A DNA stretch of 64,000 nucleotides from Paenibacillus oryzisoli. GTDB lineage: Bacteria > Bacillota > Bacilli > Paenibacillales > NBRC-103111. Location: NCBI RefSeq assembly GCF_001653565.1, contig NZ_LYPB01000047.1, forward strand, positions 108,519-172,518, in the 5' to 3' direction. The notes beneath the pieces are model-generated. The model made no database searches and was not told where the DNA came from. It saw only the letters and a list, made by a program, of their open reading frames with translations. Below are positions 44,301 through 50,659 of this stretch, piece after piece; position 1 is the stretch's first letter, and the number at the start of each line of letters is the position of its first letter. A program made the translations under genes and the position numbers.

Positions 44301-47006
44301 CTCTTCTGTTTTGTCAATCGCAAGATTCAAGCTGCTCTTGTTGAGGGACAAGGAACTTACCAGAATCAAATCATCTGGAGAAGTAAACGTTATGTTATAC
44401 GTCGTTTCAGCAAGAACGCCTGAAGGATCTGATACCGTAATCGTGAGCGGGTTATTCCGATAGTCAATCGGATATACTATTTTCGCTTCCATGCCTGCAG
44501 GTGCAACCGCTTCCACGTTAGGCAATGATAATGCACTGCTGGAAAGGGTATGCGTATAACTGGTTTGACTTGGCTTGAAGTCAGCTAAGCTGGTTCCGTC
44601 TACTTTCAGGTCTTCCAGTGTGGCCCTTGATCCGGAAGGTTCTCCGAAAATCCTGAATTCATTGGATTTGATTGAGCCCGCCGTATCCGATAGGGTGACA
44701 TCTGATACAAGAAGTACGTATTGGGCTGCTACCGGCTCAGCTAAAGTGATAGTAGCCTTTTCATTATTCGAGAGCGCGGTCGCTTTCCCCGCCCCAGGAA
44801 TTAGCATCCAGGAAGCGCCATTTGCGGTCTGAAGCGGTTTTCTCGTTGCATTCGAAGTCTCGTTGACGGTCCCACCTCCAACAAGCTCATTATAGGCAGC
44901 CGCATTATTGGTAGCATACACTTGATAATTCTTCAAGTAGCTGCTGTTGCTCGTCCATTCAACTTGAATTTTACTAATATCGATCTGTTTTCCCAATTGA
45001 ACAGCCGCCCAGTATTGATAACCAGATTGATTAGCAGGTGTTTTGGTCAGAGAGCTGTTAGCCTGCCAAGCGGTGGATGAATCGTCATCGATAAATAAAC
45101 CTCTGCTGCCCCCGCTTTCAGAAACGGCCTTGATTGCAGCCCCTGGCGCTGACGCCCAGTTTTTATATTCTGAAAGACTAACCGTGATGTAAGGCTTAAT
45201 CCCTTTGCTGTTTGTAAAACCTGCGCCGTTAAATGCGCCTTCAACCTTATAGGTCCCCATGCTGTCTGGATTGTAGCCCGCCGAGCTCCATGTGACGTTC
45301 ACCTTTTCTGTCTTGCCCGTACTCATGGTTACATCGAGCTGTGTAGGCAAAGCTAAACGATTAAACGCAGTGCCCTTGGAAGCTGTAATTGCTTCCGGCC
45401 TTGCCCATGCTACAACATCCTTTGCTTGTACATTAGGATTCCAGCCATTAGGGAAAATATAGCTGTTATCGTCCCTCTTAATTAAATACACATCCGCAAT
45501 ATACATGGTTGCAGCCTGGAATTCATCGGCATAGTCCGCATCTCCTGCACCATTGTACATTCCACGGTAAAGTCCCCATTTGGAACGGTTTTGCTGACCT
45601 GCTTCAGCCGGCAGATCGACTCTTTCTTTTCTGCCGGTAATCGGATCTGCCACTTGCGGACGTCTGTAGGTTTCGGCTGTCATACCGCCATCGAACAGTA
45701 CTTCATTTGACCCCAAGTCAACAACCTTTCCGTAAACATAGCCGTTATCGGCTGTTAGAATCGTGACTTCGATATCTATCCAGCGATCAGCAATCTTGTC
45801 AAATGGAATCGTGAACAATGGCTTTATTCTGTCGGCATAGTCGCCATCTGGATTATTTCTGAATTCCAGTTGACCTTTGTCACCGCTTGAAACCAGCGTA
45901 AGGGTGGTTACCGGCTGGCCGTTTGCGTTGCCAGCTGCATCTTTCAACTGGAAGATGTGCCAAAACCTATGGGGATTAATAAAATTCCCAGCCTGATAAT
46001 GAGCCGTATCCTGCTGGAACTTTAAAGTCTCCGACGGAAGCATAAGTCTCCAGTGATGGGTCATAATTTCGCCGCCAACGCTATTGGCATCGCTATTGGA
46101 TGCGCTGGTGTTTGTTTTAATCTCCAGCCTCTGACGGTCGCTGTTCACTGCTCCGCGATCGCCGTCGTCCCTGCCCACACCGCCTGGGGTCGTGAAAGGC
46201 AGGAATTCGTGATACCGCAAAATGTCAGAGCCCAGTTTATCGGTGCCTGGCATATTGGCAATCCCGTATTTGGCAAGCGATTGCGAATCATTTTTGCCGA
46301 TGGTCTGCAAATACATATTGTCGCCCAGCCAGGATTCAGGAACTGAAGAAGCCACAGGGTAGTCTCCTGAACGATCATAAACGGATTCCGTCCACGACTT
46401 TCCGCTGTAAGATGAGGCGCTGCCTGGGCCTTCTATGGATCCCGTACCGCTGCCACTGCCAATTCTGGATGCACCAATCACATCCCAGGCGGACTCACCA
46501 GCCTGAATATTGAGCGGTGAATATTTGTCGTTAGGTCCTACGGTAGCTGTTAAAGGAGGAATCGCACTATCTACAGTAACCGTAATGGTATATTTTCGAC
46601 TGTTATTGCTGTTATTCTTATCAGCCACTTTCAAATAATACAACGTGCTTCCGTTTGATGAGAATTGATCCATTTTGGCATCGCCTTTGTTAATACCGCT
46701 AGCAGCAAAAGAGATCGTCGATGTTTCGTTGCTTCTGTAAAGTGTCGCCGAAGCACCCGGATTTGTTGTTATATTCAGCATTTGGTATAGGGTGCCGAAG
46801 GGCAGTGAAATATCAATCGTTGCAAGATTAAGATCAACGACTGCTTTTACCGGCTTGTTCACTTGTACATCAAGAATACCCAAGTCGTCCCCTGGCGCTG
46901 CGTAAACCGTCGATGCCAAAGTGAAAGACTGGGTGATAAGTGAAAGCACAAGTGCAAATGCCAAGACTAAGCTTACCAATTTGGTTAGAGCTTTATACCT
47001 ATTCAT
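38361..47006 (-). CDS. Giant SLH-anchored surface protein with two lyase-like jelly-roll modules
   Basis: 2,881 residues. Order: signal peptide (1-36); cadherin-like sandwich (40-146); jelly-roll module A (about 150-512; NSDRQRLEIK, WHIFQLKDA, SKWGLYRG); Ig-like (525-612); discoidin-like (613-790); cadherin-like (795-876); BIG2 (881-961); discoidin-like (965-1162); X2-like Ig domain (1176-1258); jelly-roll module B (1263-1595; NDRQRVEIRP, RHIFQLKAT, PKWGIYRSS); discoidin-like (1596-1790); FN3-like and cadherin-like (1791-1965); carbohydrate-binding-like (1970-2112); BIG2 (2119-2199); two Ig-like repeats (2203-2359); FN3 (2364-2458); linker; an SLH-associated domain; three SLH repeats (about 2700-2875). 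It probably cuts and holds a polysaccharide at the cell wall. Domain names from motif reading are tentative; SLH, BIG2 and FN3 are firm. ATG 47006 follows AAGGAGG. A perfect cre site lies 115 bases upstream. Confidence 0.88.
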   Translation of the reverse strand: MNRYKALTKLVSLVLAFALVLSLITQSFTLASTVYAAPGDDLGILDVQVNKPVKAVVDLNLATIDISLPFGTLYQMLNITTNPGASATLYRSNETSTISFAASGINKGDAKMDQFSSNGSTLYYLKVADKNNSNNSRKYTITVTVDSAIPPLTATVGPNDKYSPLNIQAGESAWDVIGASRIGSGSGTGSIEGPGSASSYSGKSWTESVYDRSGDYPVASSVPESWLGDNMYLQTIGKNDSQSLAKYGIANMPGTDKLGSDILRYHEFLPFTTPGGVGRDDGDRGAVNSDRQRLEIKTNTSASNSDANSVGGEIMTHHWRLMLPSETLKFQQDTAHYQAGNFINPHRFWHIFQLKDAAGNANGQPVTTLTLVSSGDKGQLEFRNNPDGDYADRIKPLFTIPFDKIADRWIDIEVTILTADNGYVYGKVVDLGSNEVLFDGGMTAETYRRPQVADPITGRKERVDLPAEAGQQNRSKWGLYRGMYNGAGDADYADEFQAATMYIADVYLIKRDDNSYIFPNGWNPNVQAKDVVAWARPEAITASKGTAFNRLALPTQLDVTMSTGKTEKVNVTWSSAGYNPDSMGTYKVEGAFNGAGFTNSKGIKPYITVSLSEYKNWASAPGAAIKAVSESGGSRGLFIDDDSSTAWQANSSLTKTPANQSGYQYWAAVQLGKQIDISKIQVEWTSNSSYLKNYQVYATNNAAAYNELVGGGTVNETSNATRKPLQTANGASWMLIPGAGKATALSNNEKATITLAEPVAAQYVLLVSDVTLSDTAGSIKSNEFRIFGEPSGSRATLEDLKVDGTSLADFKPSQTSYTHTLSSSALSLPNVEAVAPAGMEAKIVYPIDYRNNPLTITVSDPSGVLAETTYNITFTSPDDLILVSSLSLNKSSLNLAIDKTEELQAEASPDEAPNKTLTWTSSDASVATVNQNGLVTGKKAGTAVITVTIGSLSKTCTVTVMDAADIPTATGSVNLLDPTRFTPQAGVNLKVSSEASDHSGVDALRSAGSGYWRNLSSNAYKSNYSPSSLALTLDLGEPKTIDKLHLEIPNTIANIQKNAKRFEIYYSNNPASWASAPTPSDAADNYDWKAHGWSLAGGTETEGMWSYVTYNGQNWGYDNKTFLYPFTARYVMVNMVLVGPRDNRMDDNNAMMGLSGLKIYGKTPATNTTALVPAKDTYSTWDQVAPKSTSISLANGQTLASITKGATSLRPNVDYTLSGGTVTFTLAYLAKLPLGTNEFAFNFNNGDPSIYALDVTARGYGMNDKTIKMNAIEGVSPYNVLGGAMGTDEPVEGVTKRIRDAYHEFYGDQPRATAADDHVQSVWDSILQKNVFKVFEYGRGVNNEFADKVRDGEYGHKGVFDRDLGYVVGGAAINDRQRVEIRPSEDSTHDFTAYEGDLVNYGWMWNIPDGNQWNQSGFRHIFQLKATNAQATNTLPDGNTSDENGAYILAMSISGTTTRNLVVNHNRFDGDKNLLTIPLKEIDGHWIKVELNALISDTGWLTIKITDTVTGKVYTYDSPDVYQVFTNSGATDGVKDLWRRPQKSTTFESEYPATFDQYLRPKWGIYRSSNGGTNSAYDAELQLSDITISKVATGVSAVNLALNKKAYNVGPATGANAIQLEAAGANGYGNANKLTNGVLQDPTKWPVTNVTSLSQIGNYSWLGTDGARKGSFVIDLGQAMDFSQIRLFAQSTRLKGATVYVSADAGNHASAAEFDAMTFTQVDKRTDDGYTFATGNTNGGADSADSSYPIDLGKTYHARYIKVTVENASGGNTGTDLTGPPRLTQVQVFNAPTSPQNLKVETSGSTKMVSWDANPASQGFTVYNGTVLLADLPTGTTSYTLPSNVIDISKVAVKSKGTDPYSRKSMISAPSLLADAQVQPDNGPKLINLKVGGMDIPGFSPDETSYRYNLNPTMATLPSVTAEAAQGFTVKEIVYPANYKTDPVTISVVSNRDENVQKTYTLLFVLPGGEPVTFPLQNNPYTKNSSVPLSSASGAGSQAEWPASVTGYAQLNGTTAVGDDVTFTLSDIPAGTNQVLFGYKTNNNRATLQLSVDGVNQGNPVDEYATAQSYPIQDLGQIAFATAGDHAFKFTVTGATGSGRTATFSFIQLVPLDSAGQPIFVESLALNKSSLTINQGASEQLVAFVLPAHATNKTVTWQSSNPAVATVDEQGTVTGVGAGQAMITATIGRFTAESTVTVIDSEVPVIVSISQINIMTKTGIAPELPAVITAVYSDNSSQQLGVTWDHIDASQYASVGSFNVQGTVIGSMLKALANITVTNADIPERYLVSIMPVSILTTAGTEPVLPTVVTAVYSDNSVQQLDVTWDTIDASQYASAGTFHVLGTVSGTSLKGEATVTVTGSGTVTPPAWPSQASLTVTNVGERTATLQWTAAEASRGIASYTIYSKIGDVYTEYASAGNVLTYSLTGLTPDKQYSFTIQAVDSDGIRSDYGPIVSFRTWHDDSSSNSNPGQGTTPGNITPPVSGSTTHNGDIDLEKDAKVTKETTSDGVMVTNIIVDAAKLESALANPIVKIDVRGSDSTVNVGLPGNAIRNAIGNQSSAVIQIQANGVNYELPASLFTNIPKDSTVSITISKLSGKTGDEVEAAVTSLNSEQLISNPIAFAVSVNGTEITDFGGVYVNRTIRLGTMTVDPSKVTAVWVDANNQIHFVPSLITTNNGIAEITIRSPHNSTYTVIQSNKSFADLQGHWAKADVELLANKWIVDGKTDTGFVPESQVTRAEFAAMLVRSLGLVEAKTGGFNDVQSSDWFAGAVDTAKKAGLIDGYEDGSFMPNTNITREQMVAMMMRAMKVGGQEVKVDNTLLNRFADRKEIGDWSRTAVSQALAAGLIQGISDNTFAANELATRAQAATILKRMLESLQFIN

Positions 47007-47120
47007 CGTAAGCCTCCTTATATGCTAAAAATAAGCTGCCAAATTCGTGTTCTTAGCGTGCTATTCACTTCCTCCTCCTTTCCAAAGGGAAGCTGCTCAA
47101 TGCATTCGTTCCACTACATC

Positions 47121-47135
47121 TGTATGCGCTTGCAA
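47121..47135 (-). promoter_or_regulatory. CcpA operator (cre) upstream of the giant surface protein
   Basis: TTGCAAGCGCATACA on the minus strand satisfies every position of WTGNAANCGNWNNCW. It lies 115-129 bases upstream of the start codon, in the promoter region of the giant gene. A GATAAT-type -10 is visible just upstream on the same strand, without a clear -35. Confidence 0.7.
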
Positions 47136-47283
47136 ACAATGAATGTCATTATCATATGACGATTGCTCTGCCATGCGTATGAAGAAATTTACGATGCTAT
47201 GTTGTTTTTTAAGATGACCGCAACAACGACTCCCCTCCACAAACTGAAAACCCGCTCCTTGACTGCTCAAGCGGGTTTCCGAT

Positions 47284-47967
47284 TTCATACCTATACACTG
47301 CTCCTGTAATCCGATGGTGAATATCCTGTATATTTTCTAAACATTGACTAAAATACTGGGGATTACTATAACCTACTTGATCCGCAATCTCATTAAGACT
47401 TCAAATCGCTCATACGAAGCAATATAGTAAAAGGCTGATTTGAATAGCAAGCAGGCGAACCTGTGCCAAGGAGACGAACTTACACTCGATGACACTTTCC
47501 CCAATTTTCCCCAAAATAACGTACCTCTTTTTCCAACCCCAGCTTTACCTTCAAAACGAGTTCTTTCTCTAATCCTCCCAAAATAATTTCTTCGGGATTT
47601 GCCGGCGCCAGCCAGTGTCTCCAAACGTGAGCACTCGGTTCGTTCCAATGATATGTCTAAATTCCAAAGCTGCTTTGGCCATCTCGATAAGAGCGGCAAA
47701 TATGTTGCGGATTAGCATATATGAATCCGATCCCTACCATTACGGACGACGGACGACGATTTCGTTATCTTCCGAATCGAAGACAAGCCCCTCATAGTTA
47801 GCCAGCATCGTTTCCTCGGCTACATCTTTTCCAAAAAGCGTTGACGAAGCAACGGCATGCCTTCGATGGCCTTTTTCTTCATTTCCAGCTCATACTGCAG
47901 CTCCACCTGAGCTCTCTTGGCCGCATCCAGCAGTTGCTTGCCATCAACCGGTTTGAGCACTAATCCC
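47284..47967 (-). pseudogene. Decayed YesN/AraC-type response regulator
   Basis: Fragments of one regulator appear in order but in three frames: LVLKPVDGKQLLDAAKRAQ (end of the receiver domain, near 47960-47900) through KKKAIEGMPLLRQRF (near 47850); NPEEIILGGLEKELVLKVK (near 47600-47540); VSLAQVRLLAIQIS (near 47480-47430); and SLNEIADQVGYSNPQYFSQC (near 47400-47340), the second AraC recognition helix region. Stops and frame changes separate them, and the receiver start with its phospho-Asp is missing. It lies immediately upstream of the giant surface-protein gene, so it could once have regulated it. Confidence 0.75.
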
Positions 47968-47971
47968 CCGC

Positions 47972-48202
47972 TTACAGCAGCCGCTGTAAGCGTAAAATCG
48001 TAAACCGGTTGCGCACGAACAGCGCATCCTGCAGCGCTGGCTCCACGCCCAGCTGGTCAGGCGCTACTGGCCCCTGCACCGCCGCGAGCCACGCAGCAAG
48101 CTGCTCCGGCGGCGGAACCGCCCTGGCGATGCGCTGCACATCGCCCCATTGCATCGCGATGCGCGCTTGCAGCGCACGCAAACCTTTTACCCAACCATTC
48201 AT
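47972..48202 (-). pseudogene. C-terminal fragment resembling glycerol-1-phosphate dehydrogenase (AraM/EgsA family)
   Basis: A 76-residue open frame carries LRALQARIAMQWGDVQRIA, a PPPEQLAAWLAAVQGPV-type segment and ends DALFVRNRFTILRLQ, which resembles the C terminus of AraM-type dehydrogenases (helical region followed by RNRYTIL). The Rossmann and iron-binding domains are absent. A well-placed AGGAG with ATGAGTGATATGAGTGAG just upstream in another frame could be the remains of the original start, implying a large internal deletion. The family call is from memory of the motif and is moderate. Confidence 0.5.
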
Positions 48203-48281
48203 TTAACAACTCACTCATATCACTCATCTCCTAACCTGTACGTACAAGTTATTCTTCCTCCTATTTTAGCCTAAGCTATGC

Positions 48282-48287
48282 TATAAT
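48282..48287 (+). promoter_or_regulatory. Extended -10 promoter of the DUF2161-type gene
   Basis: TATGCTATAAT gives a perfect -10 with the upstream TGC extension. No strong -35 is visible. It lies 50 bases before the ATG at 48337 and inside the longer potential reading frame, which therefore cannot start further upstream. Confidence 0.6.
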
Positions 48288-48336
48288 GAAAGCCATTCTA
48301 ATAGACTTTTCGCACGAAAAGAGGAGACAATCCCTC

Positions 48337-49062
48337 ATGCCGATCCAATCCGAAACGAAGCTGTATGCACCGATTAAACACTTCTTCGAACAACGAGGCT
48401 ATACTGTCCGCGGAGAAGTGAAACATTGTGACTTAGTAGCGATACGCGGCGATGAACCGCCCCTAATAGTTGAATTAAAGAAGAGCTTTAATATCCCGCT
48501 CCTCGTTCAAGGCATTGATCGGTTACGGCTTACGCAAGACGTCTATGTCGCGTTCGAGCTTCCCAATAAAGGAAAAGCCCCCCACCGTTTACAATGGGAG
48601 GATATTCGTCGACTTTGCCGCATGCTGGGACTTGGTGTTCTGACAGTCCAATTCTACAAACGCAAACAACCCACAGTCGATCTCGTCTGTGAGCCTACTC
48701 CTTATACATTACGTCATAACAAAAGAGCTTCCGGCAAGTTAATGACGGAATTTCATGAGCGCAGCGGGGACTACAATGTCGGAGGTAGTTCTCAGCAGAA
48801 GCTTATGACTGCTTACCGTGAGAAATCCCTACATTGTGCCTATTTGATGCAGCAGCACGGTCCTCTCAGTCCGCGCAAACTGCGTGAAATGACCAGTAAC
48901 ATGAATGTGAGCTCACTTCTGCAGCAAAACTACTATCGTTGGTTCATCCGCCAAAGCCGCGGTATCTACCATCTTACCCCGGGGGGCGAGAAAGCCTTAC
49001 TCGAGTATGCTCACGTAGTTACTGCTTTCCCGAGCGTAACGATCCCATCGTCTTTACCTTGA
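48337..49062 (+). CDS. DUF2161-family PD-(D/E)XK-like protein
   Basis: 241 residues. N-terminal SETKLYAPIKHFFEQRGYTVRGEVKHCDLVAIR followed by VELKKSFN gives the D...ExK core of the PD-(D/E)XK nuclease fold typical of DUF2161; the C-terminal third contains a winged-helix-like segment (HGPLSPRKLREM and YHLTPGGEKALLEY). The biological role of the family is not established; nuclease or DNA-binding activity is inferred. ATG 48337 follows GAGGAGA. Single gene with its own extended -10 promoter, on the plus strand between minus-strand neighbours. Confidence 0.8.
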   Translation: MPIQSETKLYAPIKHFFEQRGYTVRGEVKHCDLVAIRGDEPPLIVELKKSFNIPLLVQGIDRLRLTQDVYVAFELPNKGKAPHRLQWEDIRRLCRMLGLGVLTVQFYKRKQPTVDLVCEPTPYTLRHNKRASGKLMTEFHERSGDYNVGGSSQQKLMTAYREKSLHCAYLMQQHGPLSPRKLREMTSNMNVSSLLQQNYYRWFIRQSRGIYHLTPGGEKALLEYAHVVTAFPSVTIPSSLP

Positions 49063-49110
49063 TTATCTATATAGATTGGACCAATTGAACCAAAGTTTCT
49101 ACGTTATGAT

Positions 49111-49269
49111 AATAGAGTTGTGCCATCACCTTACTAGCCTTCAGAATCGGATTTAGAGAAAAATAAAGTTATCTCACAACGCTATTTACAATAATTAAGC
49201 GATTATCAGCCTTATTTATTCCGAATAGAGTTGTGGGATCATCTTAATTCTCGAAATGACCGGATATAG
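49111..49269. repeat. Small intergenic repeat: two direct copies and one inverted copy
   Basis: AATAGAGTTGTG begins both 49111-49156 and 49224-49269; the copies also share ATCA, CTTA and an ending CGGAT-n-TAG. Between them CTCACAACGCTATTT (49173-49187) is an inverted partial copy. No gene is seen in 49063-49317. Confidence 0.5.
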
Positions 49270-49317
49270 TGGTATACTCTCCTACCGCCTATCGCTTCAT
49301 CACTTCCCCCTCATCAA

Positions 49318-50268
49318 CTAGGACCGAATTACAACGCGATGAACGTTCGCCTCTTCGCTCATTCTTAGCAACGCCTTGTTGATCCAAATGGCCGCTTGTG
49401 AGCCTTCACCCATCGCAATCGTCACTTGCTCCGCATGAACGCCGATATCACCAGCTGCCCAGACGAATGGAACACTTGTCATCTTACTGCGCGGATCGGT
49501 CATCACATGTCGATTCTCCATGCGTTCTGCACCAAGCTGACGAGCGAGGTCCGATTTCACTTCATTCCCACCGAAGGCAATAAACCCCCGCTCCGCATGA
49601 AGACGAGTGCCATCTCGAAGCACGACTCCCTTGAACTGCCCTGGTGTGTCGACAACAACCTCTGCAAGATCTTCCGTCAAATAGGTAATCCCTTTGTTTT
49701 TCATTTCCATAAGGAGCTCACTTCCCACAGCCCGATGCTGGTGATTCACATAAGTCATTTGCTCGGTTCGATGACGAAGCTTAATCGCCATTGCTGCTCC
49801 TGCATCACCAGAGCCCATCACAATTGTATGGCGATCCTTGATCTCATATCCATCACAATCGGGGCACACGTATACGGTCAATCCTAAGCATTCCTTCAGG
49901 TTCGGGAGTTCAGGCATCCGATCTATTAAACCTGTTGCCAGCAGAAGCGTCCTCGCTTCATAGCCCCGGCCGCTTTTTCCCCATAGTTCGAAGCCGTCAC
50001 CGATTCTTCCTTTGGCGACAGCTTGGACGATTTCATCCTGGACAAAAGCTACTCCTAGCCGCTCAGCTTGCAGCCTGCCAACGCGTCGCAGCTCATCCCC
50101 CGATACCCCATCTGGCCAACCTAGTATATTATGATAGCTTTTGCATAGTGTGGATCGGCCGTAACCTGCGTCAACCACAAGTACCTTATGCTCATATCTC
50201 CCTAATTGAATCGCCGCTTGAAGCCCAGCAATGCCTCCTCCGACGATCAGAATATCTACTTTCTCCAT
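49318..50268 (-). CDS. Thioredoxin-reductase-like NAD(P)/FAD oxidoreductase
   Basis: 316-residue flavoprotein. FAD-binding ILIVGGGIAGLQAAIQLGR at the N terminus, the redox pair CPDC (about 133-136), NAD(P) motif MGSGDAGAAMAIKL, and the C-terminal FAD motif VWAAGDIGVHAEQVTIAMGEG. This is the thioredoxin reductase / AhpF class II layout, although the segment around the CxxC differs from classical TrxB (CATCDG), so another small redox partner is possible. ATG 50268 follows AGAGGGGA; a TTG eight codons earlier lacks a ribosome site. Single gene between repeat-rich intergenic regions. Confidence 0.9.
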   Translation of the reverse strand: MEKVDILIVGGGIAGLQAAIQLGRYEHKVLVVDAGYGRSTLCKSYHNILGWPDGVSGDELRRVGRLQAERLGVAFVQDEIVQAVAKGRIGDGFELWGKSGRGYEARTLLLATGLIDRMPELPNLKECLGLTVYVCPDCDGYEIKDRHTIVMGSGDAGAAMAIKLRHRTEQMTYVNHQHRAVGSELLMEMKNKGITYLTEDLAEVVVDTPGQFKGVVLRDGTRLHAERGFIAFGGNEVKSDLARQLGAERMENRHVMTDPRSKMTSVPFVWAAGDIGVHAEQVTIAMGEGSQAAIWINKALLRMSEEANVHRVVIRS

Positions 50269-50411
50269 ATGCACAATTCCCCTCTTCTCCAATTCACTAC
50301 CATCTAGGATAACCGAATTCTGGGGGAATCATCCTTTTAGCAGTTGAATAAGACAAATGTCTGCATCGTCCTCTTGGTCGGTAACCTTTCTCAAGAGCCG
50401 GCTTTGGGGTA

Positions 50412-50603
50412 AATTAACGGGATTTTTCCATCTATTTCCGAGTAGAATCAACCTTTAGCGAGTTTAACTGGATTTCCTACATCTAATTTTACTCAAAATG
50501 CCCCGTTTGACGGAATTGGTCTGAAATAACGGGAGGAAATCCAGTTATTTGGGAAAAAACGATGATTTCGCTTGAATTAGCTGCAGACAATCCAGTTATT
50601 CGC
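50412..50603. repeat. Intergenic repeat cluster around AACTGGATT / AATCCAGTT
   Basis: AACTGGATTTCCT (50465-50477) is matched exactly in inverted orientation by AGGAAATCCAGTT (50534-50546). Related copies are AACGGGATTTTTCC (50415 area) and AATCCAGTTATTCGC (50589-50603). The gene-free stretch 50293-50659 contains little else. Confidence 0.55.
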
Positions 50604-50659
50604 TTCGCCTGGCCAGAATCTCCTCTGGTTTCCCCGATGCGTGTGCTACACGAGCACCC

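Noticed and set aside
47097..47288. A 63-codon minus-strand frame upstream of the giant gene
   Set aside because: No ribosome site or recognisable motif, and it contains the perfect cre site, so it is more likely promoter DNA.
49111..50603. Possible CRISPR array from the repeated motifs
   Set aside because: Repeats are few, imperfect, irregularly spaced and partly inverted; no cas genes are present.
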